A stretch of 64,000 bases of DNA from Cystobacter fuscus (GTDB lineage: Bacteria > Myxococcota > Myxococcia > Myxococcales > Myxococcaceae): positions 1,674,001 through 1,738,000 of the forward strand of contig NZ_CP022098.1 in the NCBI RefSeq assembly GCF_002305875.1. Direction: 5' to 3'. Within the stretch, counting starts at the first letter, position 1, and every line of letters starts with the position of its first letter. The notes beneath the pieces were generated by a model. It did no database searches and had not been told where the DNA came from. It was given only the letters and a program-made list of their open reading frames with translations. Of this stretch, positions 1-8,173 are shown in pieces. The translations under genes and the position numbers were made by a program.

Positions 1-940
1 CCGGCAGCGCGAGCACCTGGGAGTTGAACGGGTAGGCCTTCACCGCGTCGCGCACGGGCAGCTCGTCCTCGGTGGCGAGCGCGTACGTGAAGCCCTCGCC
101 GAGCCGTTCGCCCAGCGTGCGCAACAGCCCCGGCGCGTCCACGAAGGCCAGCTCGTGCAGCATGAGGAAGCCCCCACTGCCCACCGCCAGCACGTCCGTG
201 TGGAAGGCGCCCGCGTCGATGCCCTCGGGGGCTTGCTGGGGCAGGAGCACCTGGGCGGGAGCGAGCTGGTTCAACCGCGCCAGTGCCTCGCTGGCCTCCA
301 GCGTCTGCCGGGCGGGAAAGCGGGTGGGGTGGCGCACGTCGCCGCGCCACGCGCTGCGGCCCCACGCGAGCAGGTGCACGGCGCGATGGCCGGGCGTGAC
401 GAGCCGGGTGTGGTTGGCCGCGCCCTCGTCCGCGAAGTGCCCGCCTCCGGGCAGCGGCGCGTGGATGGCGAAGTGGCGCTCGTCCGCGAAGATGGCACGC
501 AGCACCGCGTGCGTCGTCTCCGCCTCCAGGGCCCGGTGGAACATCTGCTGGAGGTTGGCCACCGTCAGGTGCATGCGCCCGTCCGCGGTGTCCTCGCTCG
601 GCGCCCCCGTGGCCGCGTTCGCCGTCCACATGGCGGCGCTGCTGGAGGTGAGCCGCAACAGGTGCTCCGCCTCGCGGGCCGCCCGGGTGATGAGCTCCTC
701 GTCCGTGCCGGTGAAGCCCAGCGCGCGCAGCGTCTTGAGCGAGGGCCGGGGATGGGGGGGCAACACCGCCTGGCCGACACCCAGGCCCGCGACGAAGCGC
801 ATCTTCTCCAACCCCTGCAGCGCCGCCGTGCGGGGATGGCTCACCGTGCCGCCATGCTGGGCCGAGGCGAGGTTGCCGGGCGAGAGACCGCCGTAATTGT
901 GCGTGGGACCGACGAGGCCGTCGAAGTTGTATTCGCGCAT
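1..940 (-). CDS. astB: N-succinylarginine dihydrolase, 3' end cut by window edge
   Basis: Translating the minus strand from the ATG at 940 gives MREYNFDGLVGPTHNYGGLS, the characteristic AstB N-terminus. The reading frame stays open to the window edge, where it reads AYPFNSQVLALP, another AstB signature. AstB is the second enzyme of the arginine succinyltransferase pathway. It hydrolyses N2-succinylarginine to succinylornithine, CO2 and two ammonia, and belongs to the amidinotransferase (pentein) fold. About 313 of the family's roughly 440 residues are visible, so the C-terminus is missing. Its start codon is only 5 bp from the divergent start of the acyltransferase at 946, so the two genes must have overlapping promoters. 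Other ast genes, if linked, would lie to the left of the window. Confidence 0.93.
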   Translation of the reverse strand, partial: MREYNFDGLVGPTHNYGGLSPGNLASAQHGGTVSHPRTAALQGLEKMRFVAGLGVGQAVLPPHPRPSLKTLRALGFTGTDEELITRAAREAEHLLRLTSSSAAMWTANAATGAPSEDTADGRMHLTVANLQQMFHRALEAETTHAVLRAIFADERHFAIHAPLPGGGHFADEGAANHTRLVTPGHRAVHLLAWGRSAWRGDVRHPTRFPARQTLEASEALARLNQLAPAQVLLPQQAPEGIDAGAFHTDVLAVGSGGFLMLHELAFVDAPGLLRTLGERLGEGFTYALATEDELPVRDAVKAYPFNSQVLALP

Positions 941-945
941 GAGGT

Positions 946-1872
946 ATGGACACGCTCGTGGAGCGTCCTCCCCTAACAAAGCGCCTCAAGCGCTTCCTCC
1001 GCTACCTCCTCGTGCGCGCCGCCCTCGCCCTGGTGGGGGCCCTGCCGCTCGGTTTCGCCCGGTGGCTCGGCGCGGGCTTCGGCCGCCTCGCCTTCGCCAT
1101 GGCCGGGGGGGAGCGGCGCAAGGCCTTGAAGTCCCTCGCCCGCGCCTTCCCGGAGAAGCCCGACGCGGAGCGTCATGCGCTCGCCCGCGCCTCCTTCCGG
1201 CACCTGGGCATGGCCGCCTTCGAGGTGGGGGCCACTTCGTCCATGGATAGACAGTTGGAGCGGCTGGTGCGCTGGGGGGACGCGGACCGGCGCGTGCTCG
1301 ACGCGGCGCTCGCCCGGGGCAAGGGAGTCGTCTTCGTCTCGGGGCACGTGGGCAACTGGGAGCTTCTGGCGCGGCGGGTGTCGCGCGCGGGCTACCCGAG
1401 CCAGAGCATCGCCAAGGAGACGACGGACCCGCGCCTCACCGCGCTCGTCGGACGCTTCCGGGAGCTGGGCGGGGTGCGCAGCATCTGGCGCGGCCAGGAA
1501 GGCGCGGCGCGCGCCATGCTGCGCGCGCTCAAGGCGGGGGAGATTCTCGGGCTGCTCATCGACCAGGACACGCGGGTGCAGTCGCTCTTCGTGCCCTTCT
1601 TCGGGGAGCTGGCGGCCACGCCCCGGGCGGCGGCGGACCTGGCGCTGCGCACGGGCGCGGCGGTGGTGGTGGGTTTCTGCCAGCGCGAGGGCGAGGGCTA
1701 CCGCTTGTGGATGGAGGAGGTGGCGTGGCGGGCGGGGACGGACCGCGAGGCGGACGCCCTGGCGCTCACCGCGGCGCTCTCCGAGCGCATCGAGGCCGCC
1801 ATCCGCCGTGCTCCCGAGCAATGGGTGTGGATGCACCAGCGCTGGAAGACCCGGCCTCCCCCGGCCTCCTGA
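946..1872 (+). CDS. Lipid A biosynthesis lauroyl/myristoyl-type acyltransferase (LpxL/HtrB family)
   Basis: This 308-residue protein has the length and organisation of LpxL/LpxM acyltransferases, which transfer acyl chains to Kdo-lipid A at the inner membrane. A hydrophobic N-terminal stretch at about residues 22-40 would anchor it. The catalytic HX4-D/E-type motif is visible as GHVGNWELL (about residues 133-141). The downstream blocks GLLIDQD and VPFFGE match the substrate-binding region of the family, and the C-terminal PEQWVWMHQRWKTRP is the usual family ending. The ATG at 946 is the only good start and lies 5 bp from the divergent astB start. No other lipid A gene is adjacent. Which acyl position it modifies cannot be told from sequence. 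Confidence 0.9.
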   Translation: MDTLVERPPLTKRLKRFLRYLLVRAALALVGALPLGFARWLGAGFGRLAFAMAGGERRKALKSLARAFPEKPDAERHALARASFRHLGMAAFEVGATSSMDRQLERLVRWGDADRRVLDAALARGKGVVFVSGHVGNWELLARRVSRAGYPSQSIAKETTDPRLTALVGRFRELGGVRSIWRGQEGAARAMLRALKAGEILGLLIDQDTRVQSLFVPFFGELAATPRAAADLALRTGAAVVVGFCQREGEGYRLWMEEVAWRAGTDREADALALTAALSERIEAAIRRAPEQWVWMHQRWKTRPPPAS

Positions 1873-1873
1873 C

Positions 1874-2239
1874 TCACGCGCGCGCGAGCACCACCAGCGC
1901 CAGCGCGATGGTCGCGGGCACCGTCTGCACGAAGAGGATGCGCCGGCTCACCGTGGCCGCTCCGTACAGGCCCGCGATCATCACGCACGCCAGGAAGAAG
2001 ACCTTGGCCTGGAACGCCACCGGCTCCGCGGCCACCAGGCCCCAGATGAGGCCCGCGGCGAGGAAGCCGTTGTACAGCCCCTGGTTGGCGGCGAGCGTCG
2101 CCGACTGCGCGGCGAACGCCGGCTCCGTCTTGAACACCTTCATTCCCAGGGGCTTCGTCCAGAGAAACATCTCCAGCACCACGATGTAGACATGGATGGC
2201 GGCGACCAGTCCCACGAACAGCACGGCGAGCAGACTCAT
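1874..2239 (-). CDS. DUF1304 family small integral membrane protein
   Basis: This 121-residue protein is mostly hydrophobic with four likely membrane segments. Its N-terminus is followed by the family-typical block IHVYIVVLEMFLW, and then FAAQSATLAANQGLYNGFLA. These match DUF1304, a family of small bacterial membrane proteins of unknown function often found next to HxlR or MarR regulators. It is transcribed divergently from the HxlR gene at 2352, with two matching inverted repeats in the 112-bp gap, so it is probably the regulator's target. The stop codon lies just after the end of the upstream acyltransferase gene (convergent). Confidence 0.85.
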   Translation of the reverse strand: MSLLAVLFVGLVAAIHVYIVVLEMFLWTKPLGMKVFKTEPAFAAQSATLAANQGLYNGFLAAGLIWGLVAAEPVAFQAKVFFLACVMIAGLYGAATVSRRILFVQTVPATIALALVVLARA

Positions 2240-2289
2240 GCGGCTTTCCTCGAGTGGCCCCGGTGCGTTCTCGGACGTCTCCCGGAGTC

Positions 2290-2340
2290 AGTTGGATTTT
2301 CCAACTATGTACCGTAGCACATGGGTTGGGATTTCCAACT
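2290..2340. promoter_or_regulatory. Pair of inverted-repeat operators between DUF1304 and hxlR-type genes
   Basis: Two 17-bp elements occupy 2290-2306 and 2324-2340. The first is a perfect inverted repeat, AGTTGGA-TTT-TCCAACT. The second, GGTTGGGATTTCCAACT, differs at two positions and keeps the GTTGG/CCAAC dyad. Their centres are 34 bp apart, close to three helical turns, so two dimers could bind the same DNA face. The second element ends 12 bp before the regulator's start codon. This is the expected geometry for an HxlR repressor controlling itself and the divergent DUF1304 gene; binding is inferred. Confidence 0.6.
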
Positions 2341-2351
2341 GATTCGTTAGG

Positions 2352-2822
2352 ATGGAGGGCATGCCGAAGAAGGAGGCCGGTCCTCGGGTGTGCTCGATGG
2401 CCGATGCGCTGGAAGTGGTGGGAGAGAAGTGGTCCCTGCTGGTGGTGCGCGAGGTGTTCTATGGCGTGAGGCGCTTCGAGGGCATTGCCCAGAACACCGG
2501 GGCGCCGAGGGACGTGCTCACCGCGCGGCTGCGCAAGCTGTCGGAGGCGGGCGTGCTGCGCCGGGTGCAGTACTCGGAGCGGCCCGCGAGGAGCGAGTAC
2601 CACCTCACCGAGGCCGGACTGGACCTGGCGCCCACGCTGCTCTGCCTGCTGCAGTGGGGGCGGCGGTGGACGTCGGATGCGCCCGCCACGCCGGGGGCGC
2701 TCGTGCATGACTGTGGGGAGCCCCTGCACGCGGTGCTGACGTGCCGCGCATGCGGGCGCCGCGTCACCGGGACGGACCTGAGCATCCATCAGATACCCAT
2801 CCGTCCCGTGGAGCCGCGCTGA
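2352..2822 (+). CDS. HxlR-family winged-helix transcriptional regulator
   Basis: This 156-residue protein has the HxlR layout: a cysteine near the N-terminus (RVCSMADALEVVGEKWSLLV), then a winged helix with IAQNTGAPRDVLTARLRKL as the recognition region and a wing ending SEYHLTEAG. HxlR proteins are small dimeric regulators that often sense electrophiles or oxidants through the N-terminal cysteine. The C-terminal tail adds CRACGRRV, a CxxC pair that could bind metal. It is divergent from the DUF1304 gene and probably binds the dyads at 2290-2340. ATG 2361 is an alternative start with GGAGG upstream. Confidence 0.88.
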   Translation: MEGMPKKEAGPRVCSMADALEVVGEKWSLLVVREVFYGVRRFEGIAQNTGAPRDVLTARLRKLSEAGVLRRVQYSERPARSEYHLTEAGLDLAPTLLCLLQWGRRWTSDAPATPGALVHDCGEPLHAVLTCRACGRRVTGTDLSIHQIPIRPVEPR

Positions 2823-2918
2823 ATCGGCTGGAGATGCATTGTCGGAACGGGTGCGGGTGGAGTTGCGGCCCCCTGGCGTGGAGGGGTGGAGAAGCCGTTA
2901 GGATACGGGTGAGCCGCC

Positions 2919-5579
2919 ATGTCCCATCGCGACGAAGCCACGCCCCCACCCGCGCCGCACGGAGAGGAGAAGACCGAGACGGAGCCGAAGCTGGCCTCCA
3001 CCGGGATTCCGGCCGTGGAGCAGGCCCAGCGAGAGCCGCTCCCCGAGCGGCAGCCGCCGCGGCAGGTGGGCCGCTTCCTGCTGCTCAAGCAGTTGGGACA
3101 GGGCGGCATGGGCATGGTGTACGCGGCGTATGATCCAGACCTGGATCGCAAGGTGGCCCTCAAGCTGTTGCTCGTGAAGAACGAGGGCACGAACCTGGAG
3201 GAGGGCAGGGAGCGGCTGGTGCGCGAGGCCCAGGCCATGGCCCGTGTCTCCCATCCCCACGTCATCCCCGTCTTCGAGGTGGGCTCCTGGGACGATCAGG
3301 TCTTCGTGGCCATGGAGCTGGTGGAGGGAGGCACGCTGCGCGAATGGCTGCGCGAGCGGCCACGCTCCTGGCGCGAGGTGCTGGAGAAGTTCGTCGCGGC
3401 GGGCAAGGGCCTGGCGGCCGCGCACGCGGCGGGACTGGTCCACCGCGACTTCAAACCCGCCAACGTCCTGGTGGGCCACAACGGCCGCGTCTACGTCACC
3501 GACTTCGGCCTGGCCCGGCGTGACGCCCGGTTCACTCCCTCGCGGGGACTGACCCAGGAGGAACTGCCGCTGCCGAGGCCGGTGTCGGTGTTGCGGCGGT
3601 CGCTCACCCAGGTGGGCGTGGTGCATGGGACGCCGCACTACATGTCGCCGGAGCAGTTCCGGGGGGACGCGCTGGACGCGCGCTCGGACCAGTTCAGCTT
3701 CTGCGCCGCGCTCTACCGGGCGCTGTTCAACACGCGTCCCTTCGATCCCGAGGAGATGACTCGGGTCGCGGCGCACCGGGGGGCCTCGCCGTCCGTCATC
3801 CAGGAGCCGCCGCGCGGGGTGAAGGTACCCGTCTGGGTGCGGCGCGCGGTGATGCGGGGCCTGTCGCTCGAGCCCGGTGCGCGCTTCGCCTCCATGGATG
3901 CGCTGCTGGGGGCGCTCTCCCAGGAGCGGAGGCTGACGCGGTGGCGCTGGCTGGGCGTGGGGGCCCTGACGGGACTGGCGCTCGTGGCGGTGGGGGGCGC
4001 GGCCGTCTGGCGCTCACGGCTGTGCACGGGCGCCGAGCGGCAGATGGCGGAGGTGTGGGGGGCGCCGGAGCGTCAACGAGTGGAGGCCGCCTTCGAGAAG
4101 GCCGGGGGCGCCGTGGCGGGGCAGATGTTCCGCCGGGCCTCGGCGGTGCTCGATGCGTATTCCGTGGCGTGGTCCCGGCAGAGCACCGAGGCTTGCGAGG
4201 CCACGCGCCTGCGCGATGAGCGCACGGAGCTCTTGTTGTCCCAGCAGGTGGTGTGCCTGGAGCTGCGGCGCGAGAGCCTGCGCGCGCTCGTGAAGGTGCT
4301 GGGCGAGGTGGATGCCCGGGGCGTGGAGAAGTCGCTGGACGCGGTGTACGCGCTGCCCGCTCCCTCGGATTGCGCGAACGTGGGGACGTTGTCCGAGCAG
4401 CAGCCCCGGCCCCTGGATCCCTCCCGGCGCGCGGATCTGGAGCGGTTGGAGACGCGGGTGGCCGAGCTCAAGGCCCTGCTCGACGTGAGCCGCTATCCGG
4501 CGGCGCTCGAGGAGGCCGAGGCGCTCGCGCCGCGGGTGCTGGCCAGCGGCTATCTGCCCCTGCTGGCGGAGATGCGCTTGCATCAGGGCTGGCTCCTGGC
4601 GCTCATGGGCAGGACGGAGGAAGGCGCCTCGCTGCTGGAGCAGGCCGTGTATGACGCCGCGGCGGGAAGGGCGGACCGCCTGCAGGTGTCCATCCTCAAC
4701 AAGCTGCTCTTCGTGACGGGGCAGTTGGAGCACTACGCGGACGCGGAGCGCTGGGGCCGGTTGGGGGAGGCGATGGTGCGGCGGCTCGGCGGAGACGCGC
4801 TCCTGGAGAGTGACTTGCTGATGAACCGCGCCAACCTGGCCCTCTGGCAGGAGAAGCCCCAGCAGGCGCGCGTCTTGTTGGAGCGGTCGCTGTCGCTGCT
4901 GGGAGGGCTGCCACCCGGGCATCCGAAGCGGGCGCGGGTGACGTACACCCTCGGGCGGGCGCTGTTGGACCTGGGCGAGACGCGGCAGGCGGTGGAGATG
5001 TTGGAGGAAGCGCTGCGGCAGATGGAATCGGCGGTGGGCCCGCGGCACCTGGAGCTGGCGTGGTTTCACGGGGCGCTGTCGCGCGCGCTGCGCGAGAACG
5101 CGGAGCCGGCTCGCGCCCTGGAGCACGTGCGTTTCGCGGCGGACCTCTACCGAGCCGCCGCGGTGGATCCGCTGGCGCTGGCCGATGCCCTGGATTCGCA
5201 GGGCATGTGCCTGCTGGCCCTGGAGCGCAACGAGGACGCCCTGCGTGTCTTCCGCGAGGCGCTCGGACTCAAGCTCCAGAACCTGCGGCCCGATGACAGC
5301 GAGTTGCAGTATTCCTATGACGGAGTCGGCCAGGCGCTGCTGGCCCTGGGCCACACGCGCGAGGCCATCGCCATCCTGCGGCGCGCCGGCACCTTCGAGA
5401 ACGTGCCCGAGAAGGTCCTCGGCGGCACGGGTTTCGTCCTGGCCCAGGCGTTGTGGCGCGACGGCCGCGTCAAGGAGGCCCAGCTCGAGGCGGCCCGGGC
5501 CCTCGAGCGCTTCACCCGGGCGGGCAGTTCCCAGCGCGCGGCCGAGGTGAAGTCATGGATGGGGATGCTCGCGCGCTGA
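2919..5579 (+). CDS. Ser/Thr protein kinase with transmembrane segment and TPR-like sensor region
   Basis: This 886-residue protein has an active PknB-type kinase domain at about residues 50-320. The nucleotide loop is LGQGGMGMVY, the invariant lysine lies in VALKLL (about residue 82), the catalytic loop is HRDFKPANV, the magnesium site is DFGLARR, and SPEQ stands in for APE. A single membrane helix follows at about 343-365 (WRWLGVGALTGLALVAVGG). The rest is alpha-helical and contains tetratricopeptide-like repeats from about residue 500 onwards. The expected arrangement is a cytoplasmic kinase with an external protein-interaction region, common in myxobacterial signalling. Its 3' end overlaps the convergent LysR gene by 27 bp. 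Substrates are unknown. Confidence 0.92.
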   Translation: MSHRDEATPPPAPHGEEKTETEPKLASTGIPAVEQAQREPLPERQPPRQVGRFLLLKQLGQGGMGMVYAAYDPDLDRKVALKLLLVKNEGTNLEEGRERLVREAQAMARVSHPHVIPVFEVGSWDDQVFVAMELVEGGTLREWLRERPRSWREVLEKFVAAGKGLAAAHAAGLVHRDFKPANVLVGHNGRVYVTDFGLARRDARFTPSRGLTQEELPLPRPVSVLRRSLTQVGVVHGTPHYMSPEQFRGDALDARSDQFSFCAALYRALFNTRPFDPEEMTRVAAHRGASPSVIQEPPRGVKVPVWVRRAVMRGLSLEPGARFASMDALLGALSQERRLTRWRWLGVGALTGLALVAVGGAAVWRSRLCTGAERQMAEVWGAPERQRVEAAFEKAGGAVAGQMFRRASAVLDAYSVAWSRQSTEACEATRLRDERTELLLSQQVVCLELRRESLRALVKVLGEVDARGVEKSLDAVYALPAPSDCANVGTLSEQQPRPLDPSRRADLERLETRVAELKALLDVSRYPAALEEAEALAPRVLASGYLPLLAEMRLHQGWLLALMGRTEEGASLLEQAVYDAAAGRADRLQVSILNKLLFVTGQLEHYADAERWGRLGEAMVRRLGGDALLESDLLMNRANLALWQEKPQQARVLLERSLSLLGGLPPGHPKRARVTYTLGRALLDLGETRQAVEMLEEALRQMESAVGPRHLELAWFHGALSRALRENAEPARALEHVRFAADLYRAAAVDPLALADALDSQGMCLLALERNEDALRVFREALGLKLQNLRPDDSELQYSYDGVGQALLALGHTREAIAILRRAGTFENVPEKVLGGTGFVLAQALWRDGRVKEAQLEAARALERFTRAGSSQRAAEVKSWMGMLAR

Positions 5580-6491
5580 ACCGCCGGGCCCCTCGCTCCA
5601 GCCCGTCTCCTTCTCGAAGCGACGCACCAGGAAATCCACCCACGCGCGCACCTTCGGCGTGACGGTGCGTCCCGAGGCGTGAACGGCCCAGATGGTCAGA
5701 CGCGGGAGCGTGTAGTCCTCGAGCACGGAAACCAGCCGGCCGCTGCGCAGCTCCTCGAAGACCACGAACAGGGGGAACTGACCAATCCCGATGTTCGCGA
5801 GCACCGCGGCCTTGAGGGCCAGACTGCTGTTGGCCTGCAGCGGTCCTCCCACCGGAACGAGGAAGTCCTCTCCGTGGCCGCTCATCCGCCACGTCGTTCC
5901 CGAGGCGAGATAGGTGTATTGCAGGCACCGGTGCTGGCGCAATTCCTCGGGCTTGCGCGGCGTGCCGTGGCGCTTGAGGTACTCGGGCGTCGCGCACACC
6001 ACGCGGCGGCTGGTGGCGAGCTTCCTGACGGTGAGGGACGAGTCGGGCAGCTCGGCGATCCGCACCGACACGTCGAAGCCCTGCTCGACGAGATCCACCA
6101 CGCGGTCATCGAGCTGGAGATCGAACTCGATCTCCGGATGGCGGTTGAGGAACTCCGGCACGGCCGGGACGATGTGCTGCAGCCCGAACGTCATGGGCAC
6201 GCTCACGCGCAGCCGGCCCCGGGGCTTGCTGCGCAGGTGCATGACCTCGGCCTCCGCCGCCTCCAGCTCCTCGGCCATGCGCCGGCAGCGCACGTACAGC
6301 GCCTCGCCCTCGGCCGTCGGGGACAGCTTGCGCGTCGTGCGGTGCAGCAGCCGCATGCCCAGCGTGTTTTCCAGGTGCATCACCTGCTTGCTGACCGTTG
6401 CCTTGGTGACCCCAAGCGCTCGGGCGGCGGCTGTGAAACTTCCGGTTCGCACGACCTCCGCGAAGGTGAAGTAACACCCCACGTCCTTCAT
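5553..6491 (-). CDS. LysR-family transcriptional regulator
   Basis: This 312-residue protein begins with a LysR helix-turn-helix (FTFAEVVRTGSFTAAARALG, then VTKATVSKQVMHLE). It continues into a periplasmic-binding-like effector domain (RGRLRVSVPMTFG). The sequence resembles the CrgA/DsdC-like LysR subgroup, whose members often sit beside oxidoreductase genes. It is divergent from the lipoprotein and reductase genes at 6613-8132, and three GAAACAA-type half-sites lie in the gap next to its start. It therefore probably controls itself and that group. The effector is unknown. Confidence 0.92.
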   Translation of the reverse strand: MKDVGCYFTFAEVVRTGSFTAAARALGVTKATVSKQVMHLENTLGMRLLHRTTRKLSPTAEGEALYVRCRRMAEELEAAEAEVMHLRSKPRGRLRVSVPMTFGLQHIVPAVPEFLNRHPEIEFDLQLDDRVVDLVEQGFDVSVRIAELPDSSLTVRKLATSRRVVCATPEYLKRHGTPRKPEELRQHRCLQYTYLASGTTWRMSGHGEDFLVPVGGPLQANSSLALKAAVLANIGIGQFPLFVVFEELRSGRLVSVLEDYTLPRLTIWAVHASGRTVTPKVRAWVDFLVRRFEKETGWSEGPGGSAREHPHP

Positions 6492-6503
6492 TGGTCTTCT
6501 CCT

Positions 6504-6554
6504 GGAAACAATCCTTTTCCATTCCCCTCATTGTTTCTACCCCGGGGAAACAAA
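6504..6554. promoter_or_regulatory. Probable LysR operator: three GAAACAA/TTGTTTC half-sites
   Basis: The LysR-to-lipoprotein gap contains GGAAACAAT at 6504, its inverse ATTGTTTCT at 6530, and GGAAACAAA at 6546. The last two form an inverted repeat around a CG-rich spacer. Multiple half-sites of this kind just upstream of a LysR gene usually represent its regulatory and activation sites. A related block, ATTGTTTCT followed shortly by GGAAA, occurs at 8886 upstream of the pirin operon. Confidence 0.5.
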
Positions 6555-6612
6555 TAAACGCTGCTGGAAGGTGACCTCCCAGACCCTCACGCGGCGCGGC
6601 AGAGATCAAGAT

Positions 6613-7230
6613 ATGACCTCAAAGAGGTGGGTGTTCGTGCTCGTCGCGGCTCAGCTCCTCGTGCTGGTGGCCTGCACCTCGGCCACGCGCGAGCCCCCCG
6701 CCAAGGAAGCCCCCGCCGCGCCCGCCACCCAGGGGGTCCTCCTGGAGACGGCCTTCCGCTTGGGCAGACGGCAGGGGCCGGCACCCGAGGTCAGTGACGC
6801 GCCGCCAGGCACGCCGCTCGCGCACCGGCAGCTCAGCCAGCAATCCCCCATCGACATGCAGGAGGCGCTCTTCACCCGGGCCGCGGCCCTGACGGATGTG
6901 GTGGTGGCACCCAGCGGCATCTCGGTCCCGGGCGCTCGTGCCTTCTGGCTCCGGCCCGAGGCGGTCCTCGGGCCCCGCGCGGCCTTCCAGGTGGGAACCG
7001 AGTTCGCTCACATCCACCCGGCGCACGATGGCAGCCTTCACATGAAGTTTCCTCCCGGCCTGGCGGAGAAGGTGTACCAGCAGGGCTGGGGCGCGCCTCA
7101 TCCCCGCTCCGGGACTCCCATGGTCTTCGGGCCACGTGACGCGGCCGAGCTCGAGGTGGTGTGGCAACTGCTGTTGCGCTCCTACGTCTGGGCCCATGAG
7201 GGCCAGGCCGTGGACGTCCAGGTCGATTGA
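6613..7230 (+). CDS. Lipoprotein with luciferase-family (DUF5519-like) domain
   Basis: The start at 6613 is chosen because it gives a proper lipoprotein signal peptide, MTSKRWVFVLVAAQLLVLVA followed by Cys. An upstream ATG at 6571 would bury this signal behind 14 polar residues. The mature part (205 residues in total) contains EFAHIHPAHDGSLHM, GWGAPHPRSG and MVFGPRDAAELEVVW. This conserved core belongs to small proteins annotated as luciferase domain or DUF5519; the biochemical role is unknown and the name does not imply light emission. The histidines in the first block could bind a metal. It leads a group with the NmrA-like reductase 26 bp downstream. Confidence 0.75.
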   Translation: MTSKRWVFVLVAAQLLVLVACTSATREPPAKEAPAAPATQGVLLETAFRLGRRQGPAPEVSDAPPGTPLAHRQLSQQSPIDMQEALFTRAAALTDVVVAPSGISVPGARAFWLRPEAVLGPRAAFQVGTEFAHIHPAHDGSLHMKFPPGLAEKVYQQGWGAPHPRSGTPMVFGPRDAAELEVVWQLLLRSYVWAHEGQAVDVQVD

Positions 7231-7256
7231 TTCAACAGACGCGAAAGAGGACGAAC

Positions 7257-8132
7257 ATGAAGATTCTGGTCACTGGAGCAACGGGTTACATCGGCTCGGC
7301 CGTCGCCGGGGCGCTCGCCAAGGCCGGCCATCAGGTCAAGGGACTCGCCCGCTCCGACGACGCGCAGCGCAAGCTCGAGTCGCTGGCCATCCAGCCCGTG
7401 CGGGGCGACCTCACGAATGCCGCGGGCCTGTCCGCCCTCGTGCAGGACTTCGACGCGATCGTCTGGACCGCCACCGCGAACAGCGAGGCCGTGGACGCGC
7501 CCGCGGTCGCGGCGGTGCTCGGCAAGCTGGCGGGCACGGGCAAGACCTTCCTCTACACGAGCGGTGTGTGGGTGCATGGTGGCACGCGCGGCGGTGTGGC
7601 GGATGAGGACAGCCCGCTCAACGCGGCCGAGCTCGTCGCCTGGCGCCCGGCCGTGGAGAAGCGGGTGCTTGCCACGCAGGGCATCCGGGGCATCGTCATC
7701 CGCCCGGGCATCGTCTACGGGCGCGCGGGTGGAATCCCCGGGATGCTCGGCGCGTCCGCGCGAGAGGGGGGCGCCGCGCGCTTCGTGGGCACCGGCGAGA
7801 ACCACTGGCCGGTGGTGTTCATCGATGATCTCGCGGACCTGTATGTGCGCGCCGTCGAGCGGGCGTCCGCGGGCGCCATCCTCCTGGCCGTCCAGGGCCC
7901 CTCCTTCACGGTGAAGGAGATCGCCGCCGCGGCGAGCGAGGGCGCCGGGGCGGGAGGCAAGACCGTGGCCTGGCCCCTGGAGGAGGCCCGGACGCAGTTC
8001 GGCGCGTTCGCCGATGCGCTGGCGCTCGACCAGAAGTTCTCCGCCCGCCGGGCGGAGCAGTCCCTGGGCTGGTCGCCCCGCGGACCCAGCATCATCGACG
8101 AGCTGCGCAGCGGCTCCTACGCGCGGCGCTGA
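7257..8132 (+). CDS. NAD(P)-dependent epimerase/NmrA-like oxidoreductase
   Basis: The protein starts MKILVTGATGYIGSAVAGAL, a textbook GxxGxxG Rossmann motif, so the ATG at 7257 with AAGAGG upstream is preferred to a start 30 bp earlier. It is 291 residues long and follows the atypical or extended short-chain dehydrogenase pattern (NAD-dependent epimerase/dehydratase family). The usual YxxxK is not clearly present; WRPAVEKRVL occupies the region. It lies in the putative LysR-controlled group, 26 bp after the lipoprotein and 41 bp before the YceI gene. The substrate cannot be predicted. Confidence 0.85.
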   Translation: MKILVTGATGYIGSAVAGALAKAGHQVKGLARSDDAQRKLESLAIQPVRGDLTNAAGLSALVQDFDAIVWTATANSEAVDAPAVAAVLGKLAGTGKTFLYTSGVWVHGGTRGGVADEDSPLNAAELVAWRPAVEKRVLATQGIRGIVIRPGIVYGRAGGIPGMLGASAREGGAARFVGTGENHWPVVFIDDLADLYVRAVERASAGAILLAVQGPSFTVKEIAAAASEGAGAGGKTVAWPLEEARTQFGAFADALALDQKFSARRAEQSLGWSPRGPSIIDELRSGSYARR

Positions 8133-8173
8133 GCGCGTTCCTTCCCCGTTGTTCCCACTTGGAGAAAAACCCC

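Noticed and set aside
7182-7805. Long minus-strand frames opposite the reductase and lipoprotein genes, and similar mirror frames elsewhere (for example opposite asnB at 10486-12588 and 12585-14837)
   Set aside because: High GC makes long open antisense frames common. They have no homology or start signals and mirror real genes.
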